DNA of 64,000 nucleotides from Capsicum annuum (taxonomy: Eukaryota; Streptophyta; Magnoliopsida; Solanales; Solanaceae). A program made the translations under genes and the position numbers. This document shows, piece after piece, positions 46,965-59,167 of the stretch. Under the pieces are notes generated by a model, which did no database searches, was not told where the DNA came from, and saw nothing but the letters and a program-made list of their open reading frames with translations. The DNA lies in contig NC_061114.1 of assembly GCF_002878395.1 (NCBI RefSeq), positions 169,138,617 through 169,202,616 of the forward strand, in the 5' to 3' direction. Within the stretch, counting starts at the first letter, position 1. Each line of letters starts with the position of its first letter.

Positions 46965-47329
46965 GAACATTCATCCTCGAATAAAACTGAGAGTGAGGGG
47001 AAGAACATAAACTGAAACACATACTGAACATGGATAACTGGAACATGACCTCATGGTTGACATGACTGATAACTGAACATATCATACTAGACATGCATAT
47101 CTGATGCATGTGTAACAGATTAATGAGTGTATGTCTGAGTGTTCTGAGAAACAAAGTTTATCACAATGAGAATGCATTTCTGATGCATAATTATATAACT
47201 GAACTGATACATGAATGCATGACTGAATATGCAATGGTACTTGATACCAAGTTTGTGATGAACACTGAACATGAAACAGAGTAAGCTTAAGGAGAACTGT
47301 TACATTGAGCTTGATCTGAGTTGGCGGAG

Positions 47330-47709
47330 AAGAGGTGAGGATATTTGGTACGCATGTATGCTCCTGCTTCCTAAGTAGCTCCCTCAATGGACGTATTTTT
47401 CCAAAGAACATTAACTAGAGGGGCTTCTTTGTTCCTCAGTCTACGAGTTTGATAGTCTAGGATTTCAACTAAAATCTCCTCATAAGAGAGACTGTTCTAA
47501 ATATCAATGCTCTAAATAGGGACTACAATAGCTGGATCACCTATGCACTTCTTGAGCAAAGATACATGGATGACTGGATGAACTGAAGCTAGGTCTGAAG
47601 GCAACTCGAGCTCATAAGCTACTTTGCCAAAGCGACTGAGAATTTTAAAGGGACTGACATATTGGGGACTGATCTTTCCCTTCTTACCGAACATCTTTAC
47701 TTCCTTCAT
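47330..47709 (-). pseudogene. D2 chromodomain-like integrase C-terminus
   Basis: The frame 47512-47709 reads MFGKKGKISPQYVSPFKIL, YELELPSDLASVHPVIHVS and LLKKCIGDPAIVVPI. After a shift come SYEEILVEILDYQTRRLR, VNVLWKN and EAGAYMRTKYPHLF. These are the linker and chromodomain blocks shared with D1, C and E. In the family the domain directs integration into heterochromatin. Confidence 0.78.
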
Positions 47710-48640
47710 GGGAGAGATCTTGAGGTAGACATAGTCAAGATCCTTTTTGCGTACGTCTGCATAAGACTCCTGTCAGCTCTGAGTAGCCCAGATTCTTTCC
47801 CTAATTAATTGGACTTTTTCTAAGCCATCGAATACTAAGTTAGGCCCTATGAATGAGGCCTCACTAACTTTAAACCAACCGATTGGAGATCTGCACCTCC
47901 TACTATAGAAAGGTTCGAATAGAGCCATCCGAATACTGGAATGATAGCTATTGTTGTATGCAAACTCAATTTAAGGAAAGTGGTCATCCCAACTACCTTT
48001 GAAATCAATAGCACACACACTTAGCATATCTTCTAGGGTCTGAATGGTCCTTTCTACTTGACCATCTGTCTGAGGATGGAAATCTATACTAAGATGAACT
48101 TGGGTACCAAGACCCTTTTAGAATGTTTTCTAAAAGTAAGAGGTGAATTGGGTACCTCTATCTGAGATATTGGATAACAGAATACCATGGAATCTGACCA
48201 ACTCTCTGATGTAGAGTTTGGCACGATCCTTGGCTAAATAAAAGGTATAGACTAGAAGGAAATGAGCTAATTTGGTAATCCTATCTACAATGACCCAAAC
48301 TGAATAATGCTGATGACGAGTTCGAGGCAAACACATCACGAAGTCTATGTTTACTTTTTCCCACTTCCAAGTAGAAATACTAAACTTCTGCATAGGACCA
48401 CTAGGCTTTTGATGCTCTATCTTAAGTTGCTGACATATAGAGTACTTAGCCACAAACTCTGCAATATCTCTCTTCATCCATCTCCAACAATAGATCTCCC
48501 ACAAGTCGTGGTACATCTTTATGACCTCTAGATAAATAGAGTAGTGTGCACCATGCGCTTCTGTAAGAACTCACTGCCTTAATTCATCTACAGTTGGAAC
48601 ACATAGATGACCCTAATAATGAAGGACACCATCTCCACCT
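47710..48640 (-). pseudogene. D2 integrase core
   Basis: The frame 48130-48516 is open for 128 codons: MYHDLWEIYCWRWMKRDI, a zinc-binding end (YSICQQLKIEHQKP), VNIDFVMCLPRT (first Asp), VDRITKLAHFL and ISDRGTQFTS (second Asp). Downstream, VERTIQTLED keeps the catalytic Glu, but it is separated by a stop. So all three catalytic residues are present in the DNA. The plus-strand frame 48307-48531 is its antisense shadow. Confidence 0.85.
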
Positions 48641-48822
48641 TGGGAGAAAACCTCTATTTTTTGATTCTTGACTGACTCTTTAAACTTAACAAAGCTGGGA
48701 TCTCTATCTTTCTTTTCTTACACCTAAAAAACTAAAGATGATTCTGAACTACCCTAAACCAATATATTTCCTATTCTTGTATCGACCAAGCAAATGCCTA
48801 GTCTGGCAAGCTGATGGACTTC

Positions 48823-49457
48823 CTAGCCTAGCTTTTTCTTACTATCCTCAACATGAGCAACACTACACATAGATAGTCTACTAAGAGTGTCAGCAAGTAC
48901 ATTGGACTTGCTTGGATGATAAAGGACACTCATGTCATAATATTTCAAGAGCTCTAACCACCTTCTCTGATAATGATTTAGATATTTCTGAGAAAAGACA
49001 TACTGAAGGCTCTTATGATCTGTGAACATAGCTACATGAACACCGTATAGATAATGCCTACAAATCTTCATGGAAAATACTACAGTTGCTAACTCCAGAT
49101 CATGAGTAGGATAAGTTTTTTCATGAGGTTTAAGCTGTCTGGAGGCATAGGCTATAACCTTACCATTCTGCATAAGAAAATAACCCAAACCTACTCTGGA
49201 TATATCACAGTATATTACGAACCTACCTAAACCATCTAGAAGAGCTAGGACTGAAGCTGAGGTAAGTAGAGTCTTCAACTCTTGAAAACTCTCTCGCAAG
49301 GGTCTGACCAATAAAACTTGACTTTCTTATGGGTTAATTTGGACATAGGGGATACAATAAAAGAAAATCCTTCAACAAACCATCTGTAATAACCAGCCAA
49401 ACCTATGAAACTCCTGATGTCTGATGGAGAGATAGGTCTGGGCCAGTTTCTTACCAC
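48823..49457 (-). pseudogene. D2 RNase H and RT connection
   Basis: Frames 49275-49457 (SDIRSFIGLAGYYRWFVEGF, the RT thumb/connection) and 48823-49311 ([62 protein letters not shown]). They overlap in different frames, so a single frameshift near 49290 separates RT connection from RNase H. Motifs are otherwise intact. Confidence 0.85.
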
Positions 49458-50288
49458 TTCGTTCTTTTAAGGATCTACTCTAATGCCATTACCCGAAATG
49501 ATATGACCAAGGAATGCTAATGACCTTAGTCAAAATTTACACTTACTAAATTTGGTGAAGAATTGATGATTTCTAAGAGTCTGAAGTACAATTCTGAGAT
49601 AGTCTGCATAATCACACTCACTGTGGGAATAAGATAGAATATCATCTATGAAGACTATTAAGAACATGTCTAAGTACTGTTTGAACACACGGCTCATCAA
49701 GTCCATTAAAACTACTGGGGCATTATTGAGACCAAAGGACATGACTAGGAATTTGAAGTGACCATACTGGGTACGAAAGGCTATTTTTGGAATGTCACAT
49801 TCTCTGACTCTATGCTGATGGTAGCCTGATTTTAGGTCTATCTTAGATAAATAGCCGGCACCTTAAAGTTGGTCAAACAATTTATCAATTCTAGAACGTG
49901 GATAATTTTTCTTGACCATGACTTTATTGAGTTGATGGTAATCTATGCACATTCAGAGAGAACCGTCTTTCTTGCTTACGAATAAGACTGGTTCACCACA
50001 CGGGGAAATACTGGGTCTGATGAACCCCTTATCTAAGAGATCCTTCAACTGCTCTTTCAATTCCCTAAGTTCTACTGGTGCTATTTTGTAAGGCAGAATA
50101 GATATAGGTTGAGTATCTAAAAGAAGATCAATACTGAAGTCTATTTCCCTTTCGAGAGAAATTCCTAGAAAATCTTCAGGAAATACATCTGAATACTCAT
50201 TCACTACGGGGACTGATTCAAGATTGGGAGTTTTGGAACTAGTATCCTTAACCTGACCAAGATGATAAACACATCCATAGGATATCAT
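49458..50288 (-). pseudogene. D2 reverse transcriptase (broken)
   Basis: The frame 49953-50288 covers the protease-RT linker and RT start (LKEQLKDLLDKGFIRPSISP, CGEPVLFVSKKDGSL). 49530-49742 holds [20 protein letters not shown] and [15 protein letters not shown] with both catalytic Asp. Between them (49743-49952) the KIDL-SGYHQ region is broken by stops. Confidence 0.85.
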
Positions 50289-50660
50289 TTTCCATGCTCG
50301 AAGGTAGGAAATAAATTGTCCTTCGAAAAAGAATACACTACCCTTTCACTCTAGGATGGGTTTATTCAAAAACTAAAATTGGACTATTCTATTTCTGCAG
50401 TCGACTGTGGCATAGTAGGAATGAAGCTAATCCATGCCGAGAATGAAATCCAAATCAGTCCTTTCTAATTTGACAAAGTCTACTAAAATGACCTTCTGAA
50501 ATATCATAATCGGGTAGTTCCTGTATAGGGCTCGACTAGAATTTTGGAATTGGTTTCAAAATCGCCGGCTATATAGGGAGTAACAAAAGACAAAGAAGTT
50601 CCTGGGTCTAGCAAAGCGTAAACATGCACATAAAAGATTTGTAACGTACCCATAACCACA
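50289..50660 (-). pseudogene. D2 protease (decayed)
   Basis: The minus strand near 50560-50640 gives HVYALLDPGTSLSFVTPYIAG (D-P-G-T active site). Downstream near 50400-50450 lies the MDWLHSCYA-equivalent region with changes. Stops are present. Confidence 0.68.
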
Positions 50661-51789
50661 TCAGGAGAATTTTCCTAATCTTGCCAGAATTGGATACCAT
50701 AGAGTCTTTTTGGGAATCGCCCACTTGTAGCACTGGAGGTGATACCCTTCTGATTTGGGCGATCGGACTGAGCTTAGGAACGGTTCTGTTGATCCTTTGG
50801 ACTTACTGTAGACAATCTCTAACTCTATGGCTTGGATTTCCTTATGGTTCTTTCCACAAGTTTGACAAAGAGGATAGGTGCGGGCACTGCTAACACTACC
50901 CGAGACTTAAAACCTAGCACTCTATCTTTGTTACCCTCTCTGAACATAGGAACTGGAGCACTGGCTGAACAAGGAGCTGGAACTGATGACTTAGAATAAA
51001 ACTAAGAATGGTTTCCTCCTTCTGATTTGAGCTGAGCAAAGTTAAAACTACCCGTCCTTGATCTCTTACTATGCCTCCCACTCATCTTAATCTTTTGCTC
51101 CTCTATCTGCTGAGCATGAGTTATGAGCCTGACTAAAGTTATGTCACTATTCAGTATGGTGGATCTGAACTCATTAACCATGCTATCATTCACCCCTAAA
51201 ATGAACTAACTCATCTTGGCCCTGCTATCTGCAACCATATAAGGGGCATATCTAGATAATTGAGTAAACTAAAGAGAATACTCTTTCACTGTTATATTGC
51301 CCTGCCTAAGGTTGATGAATTCTAACACCTAATATTCTCTAAGATCTAGGGGAAAGAATCTATGAAGGAAAGTAGAAGTAAATTCCTCACACTCAATAGG
51401 ACCTGCATCATCTGGCCTTTTTGACTTTTACTCTTTAAACCAAGTATGAGCAACATCCTGCTGCTGATATGATGCTAGCTTAGCATTCTCAACAGGAGTT
51501 ACTCTATGATATTTGTAACCTTCTTAACTTGATCTAAGATTTCCTAAGGGTACTCATTTGACTTAGACCCAAGAAAGGGTGGAGGATTCATTCAAGGGAA
51601 GACCCGAATTTTGGCTGCAGCTAAATTGGCCACTGGGTTGTCCTGGGCGATACCTGATCATTAATTATAAGCAGCAACTGACTGAGCAAGAGTAGTGAAT
51701 GCAACTCTAAACTTTGCATGAGAAGCATGTTCACCCAATAATTCATCGGGCTGAGGGGCTGACTGATTCCCATTTCTTTTTTTGGGCAT
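50661..51789 (-). pseudogene. D2 gag (decayed)
   Basis: The likely start is the ATG at 51789 (MPKKRNGNQSAPQP). The frame is soon broken. A 63-aa piece at 51002-51193 reads NDSMVNEFRSTILNSDIT and MTHAQ-like text, then RSRTGSFNFAQ. Zinc-knuckle remains lie at 50800-50890. The same order is seen in D1. Confidence 0.72.
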
Positions 51790-51994
51790 GTTCTATAGAA
51801 GAAAGGGAGAAATGGATTAGACTGAGAAATTGACTTGAAATTATTCTCACTGGTACGACATGAATAATGGAAGAAGGGAAACTATTCCTAAACATATTAT
51901 AGCCTCCATCACATAAATGTGGCATGCAACACACCCATGTACAAAACTCTACTAAATGTAACTTTCAGACTTCAAAGGACTCTATTTAACCTTA

Positions 51995-52007
51995 GGCTCT
52001 GATACAA
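51995..52007 (-). promoter_or_regulatory. D2 primer-binding site
   Basis: The minus strand reads TTGTATCAGAGCC: 12 of 13 bases match the initiator-Met site. It is four bases from the LTR. Confidence 0.85.
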
Positions 52008-52011
52008 AGTT

Positions 52012-54591
52012 TGTAACGCCCCAAATCTGGTACCTAGAATGCTACATGGTGCTCATGACCCCGAAGGACCATAAGCTAACCCATGACTGATATCTGTACC
52101 TGTATACTGTATAACATACCATGTAATGCGAAAACATGAACTAGAAGGCCATAAGGTTCAAAATTGTAACATAAGATCTAATAAATTGTAACATATGGAT
52201 GGTGTATGGAATACCCAAAACAAAGATGAAATAAGCTATCTGAACATACTGTTGTCTGAAAAGCCTCTAAACATGACTATCTGAATAAGAAATCGATGGG
52301 ACATGTCCCAAACTAACTCCAACTAATATATTAACTAATGAGATATTAAAATAATGATCGTGTCCTCAAAATATGAGGACTCACTTCTAACTTTGACTAC
52401 TGAGACTAAAATATACTAATATTCTGGAGCTCGTATCTTTGAACCTATGGTATAAGACACCACAGTGCAAATACATCAGTACTTTAAATGTACTGATATA
52501 CATGTGAGGTAAGCTAAATGAATGGGGTTCATATGCATGAAAAATAATGACTAACTAACTAATATGAGCGTGAGAATACATGCATGCATGCATAGCAACT
52601 ATAAATGAAATCATGATAATGTGAGTTTACTGATTACTAACATGACTAATGAATGAGTTTTGATAACTGATATAACTGATAACATAAGTGATTGTATCTA
52701 ACAAACCTGAATCTGATAGAACTAGCTGAGTTTCATACTAAATCTAAGTTGACTGTATCTGACAGTCCTGAATTCTGTAGAACTATCTGAGTTCTATTAC
52801 TGAGACTGATTAGCTGTATCTGACAATCTGATTTCTATATCATGAAACTATAGGAAGTAGTTATCTAACCGACATGCCCCAAATGATGCATTATAGCTGA
52901 ATTAGGGTCCAATTTATGCCCTGATTAGAAGGATGTCAATACCGCACCACTAGTAAGGACAACATATGAGGGGCCCTCAACTACTAGGTTACTCTAATGA
53001 GAATAGTGGGAACCCTAAACTAGCAGGTTAAGCCACCTCATCTTCCCTCAACTAGCAGGTATGATGTCTAAACCTACGCTTGCTACGTAGTTGTAGAATG
53101 CAAGGATTCTTCCTAAGAATCACACCCTCTACTGGCAGGTGAGTTCCTATCCTTGGGCTCACTCAGTGCTAATTTCTACTCCAATCTCAATAGATACTGA
53201 ACATGGGTTACTGAACTGAACTGGACTGAGTTAAATGAGTTTCGTTGACTGATAAAATATTATTGAGATTACTAAGTTTTCCTGAGTCATGAGGCTGACT
53301 GAATTCTACTAAACATGGCTTGACTTAGAGTATTTTCAAAACATGACATTGGCACTAGGCATACAGCTAAATTGTCGGGTACAAGTACCCCTAGGACTCG
53401 ATGGAAGGAAAGTAAAAAAGCCTGACTTTCTTGAATACATGACCAACATCAACAATCCATAATAGAATAAGTTGGGGATTTCACGAAGTACATGGTTATC
53501 ATACTATCTAACATGGATGGGAATGCTTATAATCATATCATAATATCATGTTCTAATATCATAGGTATTCCAACAACACACATATTTCATAATGATAGCA
53601 TGGAAACCATATAAGCATAAGAGGATCACAAGCATGTCACATTAAGTTTATGTTTTGGGCTATAAGGCATGATTTCTACTCTTCCAAGCATTTTATCAAA
53701 AACCTTGCATGCATAATTTAGGGCATAGGTGAAATCATCAGATTACATATGATAAGCAACTAAATTCATGGATTTTACCTTGCATGTTAAATATTATCAT
53801 TAAAAAAAGACACAAAAATTCCAACTTTGAAATCAATCAATGTCAACAACATGATTTCAAATAACCCACAACATAAATACCATAATTTATAGATAACATA
53901 AGGTCCTTGAGCTTCATGGATGGATGAAATCCATGAATGAACACTATGCATACCTTCGTTCATAAATATATAAAGATTGCAAAGGAAGCTCTTCATTTTG
54001 AATTTTCTATGAAAAGCCATAGGTTGTTCTTGAGATGTTTCTGAGAGAAAAGAGTATAATTTAGGTTCCCAATAGCTAAATCTTGTATTAAAGGGATTAA
54101 ATAGGAGTGGTAAATTGACACTTCTAACCCTTGACGTGTCTTTTAATTTCACTAAAATTTTTTTGAATTGGACCCTAGCGCGACGCGGCACAATCGCGTC
54201 GTGTCACTGGAATTTGACAATTGGGAAATTGAGGGATGACGCGATGTGGAGTCATCGTGTTGCCACTTGATTTTTGACTTGGAATTTTGGTGTGGCGCGG
54301 GGGAAATCACACTGAGACAATGGAAAAAGGACAATTGTCATTTGTGGCGCAGTGCGCCACTAACCAATATGGCGCTGTTTTATGATGGAAACTTGAAATA
54401 GTCATAACTTCTTACCCGGTCATCATATTTAATCGAATCTTATATTGATGGAAATCTTGTTGAAATTTCCACATGAAAAAAGTGAAAATCTTTAAAATAC
54501 CACATGTACAAAGACAGATTCATCTGTAAAAGAAAGCTTCTAACATTTTTCTGAGATGATTTCAAGCTAGGAAAGAGTATGTGGTATTACA
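52012..54591 (-). repeat. D2 5' LTR
   Basis: TGTAACGCCCC to GGTATTACA, 2580 bp, a near copy of 44364-46949. It carries the GACTGTATCTGACAGTC-type repeats (52685-52840) and the ACTAGCAGGT words (52980-53145). The 134-aa minus frame at 53787-54191 lies wholly in the LTR and is not treated as a gene. Confidence 0.9.
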
Positions 54592-54596
54592 ATAGG
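54592..54596. repeat. Right target-site duplication of D2 (ATAGG)
   Basis: An exact copy of 44359-44363. Confidence 0.9.
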
Positions 54597-55600
54597 TCTC
54601 TCATGCTGAGTTTAGGGCTGCCTTCATAGTACTAACCCAATCTATGATTACTTAAAATAGCATTCTTTTGATCCAAATCTAAGGTGGATGCCTAGGAATT
54701 CTTTGATAGTGTTCAAAAGGTGGACGATATCATGGGTGTTACTTTTTCTAGAAGTTTTGACTTGGCTGCTTACCAACTGTAAGGGGTGGCCCATACATGG
54801 TTAAAATAGAGGAAGAAAGATAGAAGTATAGATGTAGGTTCAGTAGAGTTGGATGAGTTTTATACTATGGTGCAAGCTTTCATCAACTTGAAGCAAGGTA
54901 GTAAGTGTTAAGAAGTATTCACTTAAGTTTACTCAGTTAGTGAGGTATGCTCTATCTATGATGGCTAATTGTACGGCTCAAATAAGTAAGTTTGTGTTTG
55001 GTTTTTTTGAGGATATTATTAAAGAGTGTAGAAAAACTATGTTGATTAAAAAGATGGACGTATCTAAGTTGATTGTCTATTCACAACATACTAAGGAGTA
55101 TAAGCTCAAAAATAAGGAAGGGAAGAATAAAAGGGCCAGAACTGGTAGCTTTAATTTCTCTTAGCTGAGGTCAAATGGTGGAAATTATTCTCAGTTTTGC
55201 CAAGAATATTTAGTCCTAGCCCCATATTTTACTAGTTCTCTTGTGCCCTAGTTCAAATAGGATTCTCATGATAAGGTGTCGGGATCTAAGTCTTATGGTA
55301 GCATGAGTAGTGGTCAGACCAACCTAGTTTGCAAGAGATTTGGTAAGAACCATAAGGGTGAGTGCATCTTCAGTAGTGATGCTTGTTTTTGTTGTGGCAA
55401 GTCAGGCCATAGAATAAGTAATTTCCTAGTGGTTATGCAAAGAGGTAGGAATGATCATTAGCAGGGAAAGACAAACTCTTAAATAGTTCTGGCAGGTTGC
55501 CCAACTCAATAGGGTTCCACTTCTAATGGAACTAGTGGACAACATCAGAATAACCTTTATGCCCTTCAGACTCGACAGGATTAGAAGGGTTCTCTTGATG
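54597..55600 (+). pseudogene. Element E gag, main part
   Basis: It resumes E's gag after D2. Readable blocks are SVELDEFYTMVQAFINLKQG, a 74-aa frame 54940-55164 (MMANCTAQISKFVFGFFED, KLIVYSQHTKEYK, RARTGSFNFS) and 55276-55461 with CKRFGKNHKGECIFSSDACF and CCGKSGHRISNF. The first knuckle lacks its second Cys (CKRFGK), and the last Cys of the second is Phe. Stops and shifts separate the pieces. Confidence 0.75.
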
Positions 55601-55711
55601 CTGTTACTAGTTTGTTATAAGTTTTCACCTTTATGTATATGCATTATTAGATCTCAAAGTTACACTCTCCTTTATGACTCCCTATATAGCAATAGATTTT
55701 GGTATCAACCC
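55601..55711 (+). pseudogene. Element E protease, first piece
   Basis: The strand reads SFMTPYIAIDFGINP-like text up to the AACCC at 55707-55711, where solo LTR F interrupts. The active-site Asp region lies just upstream and is decayed. Confidence 0.62.
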
Positions 55712-56925
55712 TGATACGCCCAAATTACACCTCTCTTATGAGAGAGTAAGCGATTGATGTCAAATATATAACCCAACTAGGTTGGGGTCTAATCCCATAG
55801 GGAATATAGTGTTAATTAAGTTGTATGAAGATTAGTTGGCTTTTAGTTGTTCATTTTCATAAAATAAATAGGGGGATTTGATTCAGTTCACAAATTAATG
55901 GTTTCGGTTTAACAAGATAAAATACGTGTAGTAGTATTAAAATTTAGAGAAATAGCAAGCTAGGGTTATGTTCACATTGTAGTTTTCAATACTTTCTAAC
56001 CATGGGCTTTATGAATTCATACATGCATCGTGCTTACAGAGAAACATATTGTATTTAATAACATAATCCTAGTGTTTCTCAACTATCAAGGACTAATTCA
56101 TATTAGTTCTCTTGAATCAAAAGCATTTACCAAACATAATACAAAATCTCCAAGTAGTTAATCCTTTTAAGGCATTAATATATGAAATAGGGGTTGGTAA
56201 TCCTATTTTCTTGTCACTACTCTATTTTTCGAACATCAACCTTTCTTTCGAACAAGTTACATTTTAAGGCATATCCTCTATGTTTGTAACCATGAGAATT
56301 CAAGATAAGCAAAGAGAGTATGATGTAAACAAATCAATGCATAATGAATTCATAACCCAAAGTAATAGATTGTATTCTACAAGGCTTCCATAACCCTAAC
56401 TAATAAACTTAGCTACTCATGAATGAAACAGAAATCAAAATAGAAATATTCATCATGCCAAAAACTAGAAGACGAACTTGGTGTACGAATAGTGAAAATA
56501 AGAGAGAAGAAATGTTTTCTCTCTCTCCCCCAATCTAAGCCGCCACTCTCCTTTAAAAACTAATACAGAATAATCCAATAATGAATAAAAATTCAGCATT
56601 AAGACTTTTAATAATCTTTTCTCTCATAATTACCTTCTAAGTCCCTGAACTAATTATAAATGACAAACTAGTCTTGGACATAGTTTCTAGGCACCACATT
56701 TGGTCCAAACTTCTACTCTCTCTTGTGTCATATGCCATCCGCATTTCATAGTCCCATTATGTCTTCATTTACCTTATTAATACCTAAAATTAGGATAATC
56801 ACATCGGTTAGCTCAATTACATAGAAGTAGAGTAAAAACATAAGAAACTAGGAATTTTGTTCTCTAAACTTAGATAAAACATTGATAAGTTATGGTGTTT
56901 AGGCGTATAAATACACCCAATATAA
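55712..56925 (-). mobile_element. F: solo LTR, Athila/Tat-like, in E's protease gene
   Basis: 1214 bp, flanked by AACCC on both sides (55707-55711, 56926-56930). Removing it with one AACCC joins E's protease text (FGINP then KILIEPFS) in frame. The plus strand starts TGATACGCCC; the minus strand begins TTATATTGGGTGTATTTAT, similar to the GTGTATTTATGC start of element A's LTR. There is no interior, so recombination between LTRs is the likely origin. Its right end is AA rather than CA, a decayed terminus. Confidence 0.72.
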
Positions 56926-57167
56926 AACCCCAAAATCCTTATAGAGCCCTTCTCAATTTTTGCACTAGTTAGTAGTTCTATTATATCCAAGAGAGTATAC
57001 AAAAATTGCCCAGTTAAAGTATCCTAAAAAGTTACTTTAGTTGATCTTATTTAATTAGAGATGATCGATTTTGATGTTATCCTCAACATGGATTGGCTCC
57101 ACTCTTGCTATGCCTGAGTTGATTATAGAAACATAGTAGTCTAGTTCTAGGTTCCTAATGAGCCAGT
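56926..57167 (+). pseudogene. Element E protease, second piece
   Basis: After F the frame reads IEPFSIFALVSSSIISK, RVYKNCPVKVS, a stop, then IDFDVILNMDWLHSCYA and PNEPV up to the CCAGT at 57163-57167. It is the C-terminal half of protease, matching D1 and C. Confidence 0.72.
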
Positions 57168-58230
57168 TAAAACACCTCAGAATTTTGAAGTAAGGAAATT
57201 TCTTTAGCCTTGAGCTCATAGCCTTGGTTATGACTGGACATTTGGAGTCATAAGGTGCCTTGATAACTCATTGGGAAAAGCCATAAACAAATAAATAAGT
57301 TTATGGCTTGACTCTACTCTGAGTATGAGTGGCTCAGTAAGAGTTGTAATGATATGTTCTGAGTCGTTAGGTGCAATCATAGGTTGTCCAGTGTATACCC
57401 TAATTTGTGTTCTATTTTGACTACGACTGGACCCTACAAGTCATAGAGTCTCATCGCAAATGGGTTGGACAAGTCATACGGTTGATAGTGTATATGGTCC
57501 TTGTAACTGTCTTGGGTATGACTGGTGATGACGAGTCATAAGGTATGGTAATGATTCTATGGTTGAATCATAGTCAAAGGCGACATATTTTTAGTTTGTA
57601 AGTTGAGTGGAGTCTGGATATTTCCTACTTTAATCCCTTGGACCCTACGACATAAAGCCATTCTTGGGACATAATTATCATTTATACCCAATAAAACACT
57701 CCCAGAATTCTCTCTCAAACTCTTTGTTCAAGTTAAATTTGGGATTTCAAAGAAAATAGTCATCTAGGCTTTTAATGATGCTATCTTTTCCAAATTTCAT
57801 GGTATTTCAAGCATGTTACTCTGCCCTCATTTTCAATTTTGTAAAAGCATATGATTTAACGTATTGTTTATCAGATATTGATGTTGGATTTTGTATTATG
57901 GATTAATAGTTTTTAATATATATTCTTTGGTTTTGATTAGAAGCTTTGTCGAACTATGATGGACATAGATGGTGTCGGTATCAGTATCAATATTGATATT
58001 GGTATTAGTATCATTATTGGTGTTGGTTTATTGTATTGCTTTTGGTAGTTTGTTTGTGTCCTAAAATTATTATAATGTCTCTAAATGGATATTCTCTTAT
58101 CTTGTTATATGTTCAGAATTCATCAAACATGGGGTGTAATGTGGTTAATGGTTTAAGTATTAAGGGTAGTCTTCGGTCCTGGTTATACTTAAGAACCCAA
58201 CACGGCCAGACCCTAGTTCGGGTTATGTCA
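57168..58230 (+). mobile_element. H: solo LTR in E's protease-RT linker
   Basis: 1063 bp, flanked by CCAGT on both sides (57163-57167, 58231-58235). Removing it with one CCAGT joins NEPV to VIEWRVASIGWFVSFL, as expected for this linker. The ends read TAAAACACCTC...GGTTATGTCA, comparable to E's own LTR ends (TGTAATACC...GGTCATGACA), so it probably belongs to a related chromovirus family in plus orientation. It contains many GACTGG/AGTCAT words, as E's LTR does. Confidence 0.65.
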
Positions 58231-59167
58231 CCAGTCATAGAATGGAGGGTAGCATCCATAGGTTGGTTTGTCTCTTTCCTTTAGGAAAGAAAAATAATTT
58301 TGAAGGGGTGCATCTATCACCTTGTCTGAGTCAAAGACTTAAGTTCCAAAATCCTGAGCCTTAAGTCATGTCTAGTGGTGGATGAACTTCTAGTAGTATT
58401 TTGTAAAGATCTACCTGGAGTTTCTCTCGAGATCAAAGTTGACTTCAGAATAGAGATCTTTCCAAATACCCAACGTATCTGAGTTATGGCTTATATGATG
58501 GCTCTAATTGAGCTTATGGAATTGAAAGAGTAATTGAAATATCTCTTAGACAAGGTTTTCATTAGGCCTAGTGTCTCTTCATAGGTTGTTCAGATTTATT
58601 CGTGCGCAAGAAAGACAGTTCTCTCAGAATGTCCATGGCTACCATCAGTTGAACAAAGTCACAATCTAGAATAAGTATTCCATCATAAGGATTGATTACT
58701 TTTTCAACCAACTTTAGGTTACCAACTGTTTCTGTAGGATAGACCTTAGATCTGACTATCATCATCTCAAATTCGAAAATATGACATCCCAAAGATAACC
58801 TTTATGACTCTATCTGGTCACTTTGAATTTATATTTTGTCTTTTGGATGAATGAATTCTCATGCAATTTTTATTGATTTAATGAGCAGGGTGTTAAAGTA
58901 ATACTTTGACATGTCATCATAGTATTCATAGATGGTAACCCCATTTATTCTCAAAGTGAGTATTAATATTCAGATCATTTGAGGATTGTCTTGTAGACTC
59001 TCAAAGATCACCAATTATTCTCTAAGTTTTGCAAGTGTATATTCTGGTTGAAATCTGTAACATTCTATGGTCATATCATTTTCAGCGAAGGCATTTGAGT
59101 TGATCTTCAAAACACCAAAGCACTAAGGTGCTGGCCTAGACCTGTATCTCCATCATATATAAGAAGT
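58231..59167 (+). pseudogene. Element E protease-RT linker and reverse transcriptase (decayed)
   Basis: It resumes after H with KGCIYHLV, a stop and VKDLSS. RT blocks are in several frames: LLDKVFIRPSVSS near 58550, YDIPKITFMTLSGHFEF near 58780, then VFIDGNPIYSQSE near 58930. The last is the catalytic F-I-D-D block with the second Asp changed to Gly. SPIILQVLQVYILVE near 59010 corresponds to the KCEFW region. RT is inactive on this evidence. The minus frame at 58568-58792 is antisense shadow. Confidence 0.72.

Larger units (their letters stand above)
44364..54591 (-). mobile_element. Element D2: full-length chromovirus of the same family as D1
   Basis: 10.2 kb with 2.58 kb LTRs (44364-46949 and 52012-54591), the perfect duplication ATAGG, an initiator-Met primer site and the full gag-pol order on the minus strand. 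It is inserted antisense into E's gag. LTR ends and coding layout match D1, but the LTRs belong to a distinct subfamily (ACTAGCAGGT instead of ATCTGATAGT words). Coding parts are broken, but longer frames survive than in C or E. Confidence 0.92.

Noticed and set aside
48307..48531. Plus frames over integrase (also 14704-14901) that resemble each other
   Set aside because: They are antisense shadows of the conserved integrase regions of D2 and D1.
58568..58792. 74-aa minus frame in E
   Set aside because: Antisense to RT remains of E.
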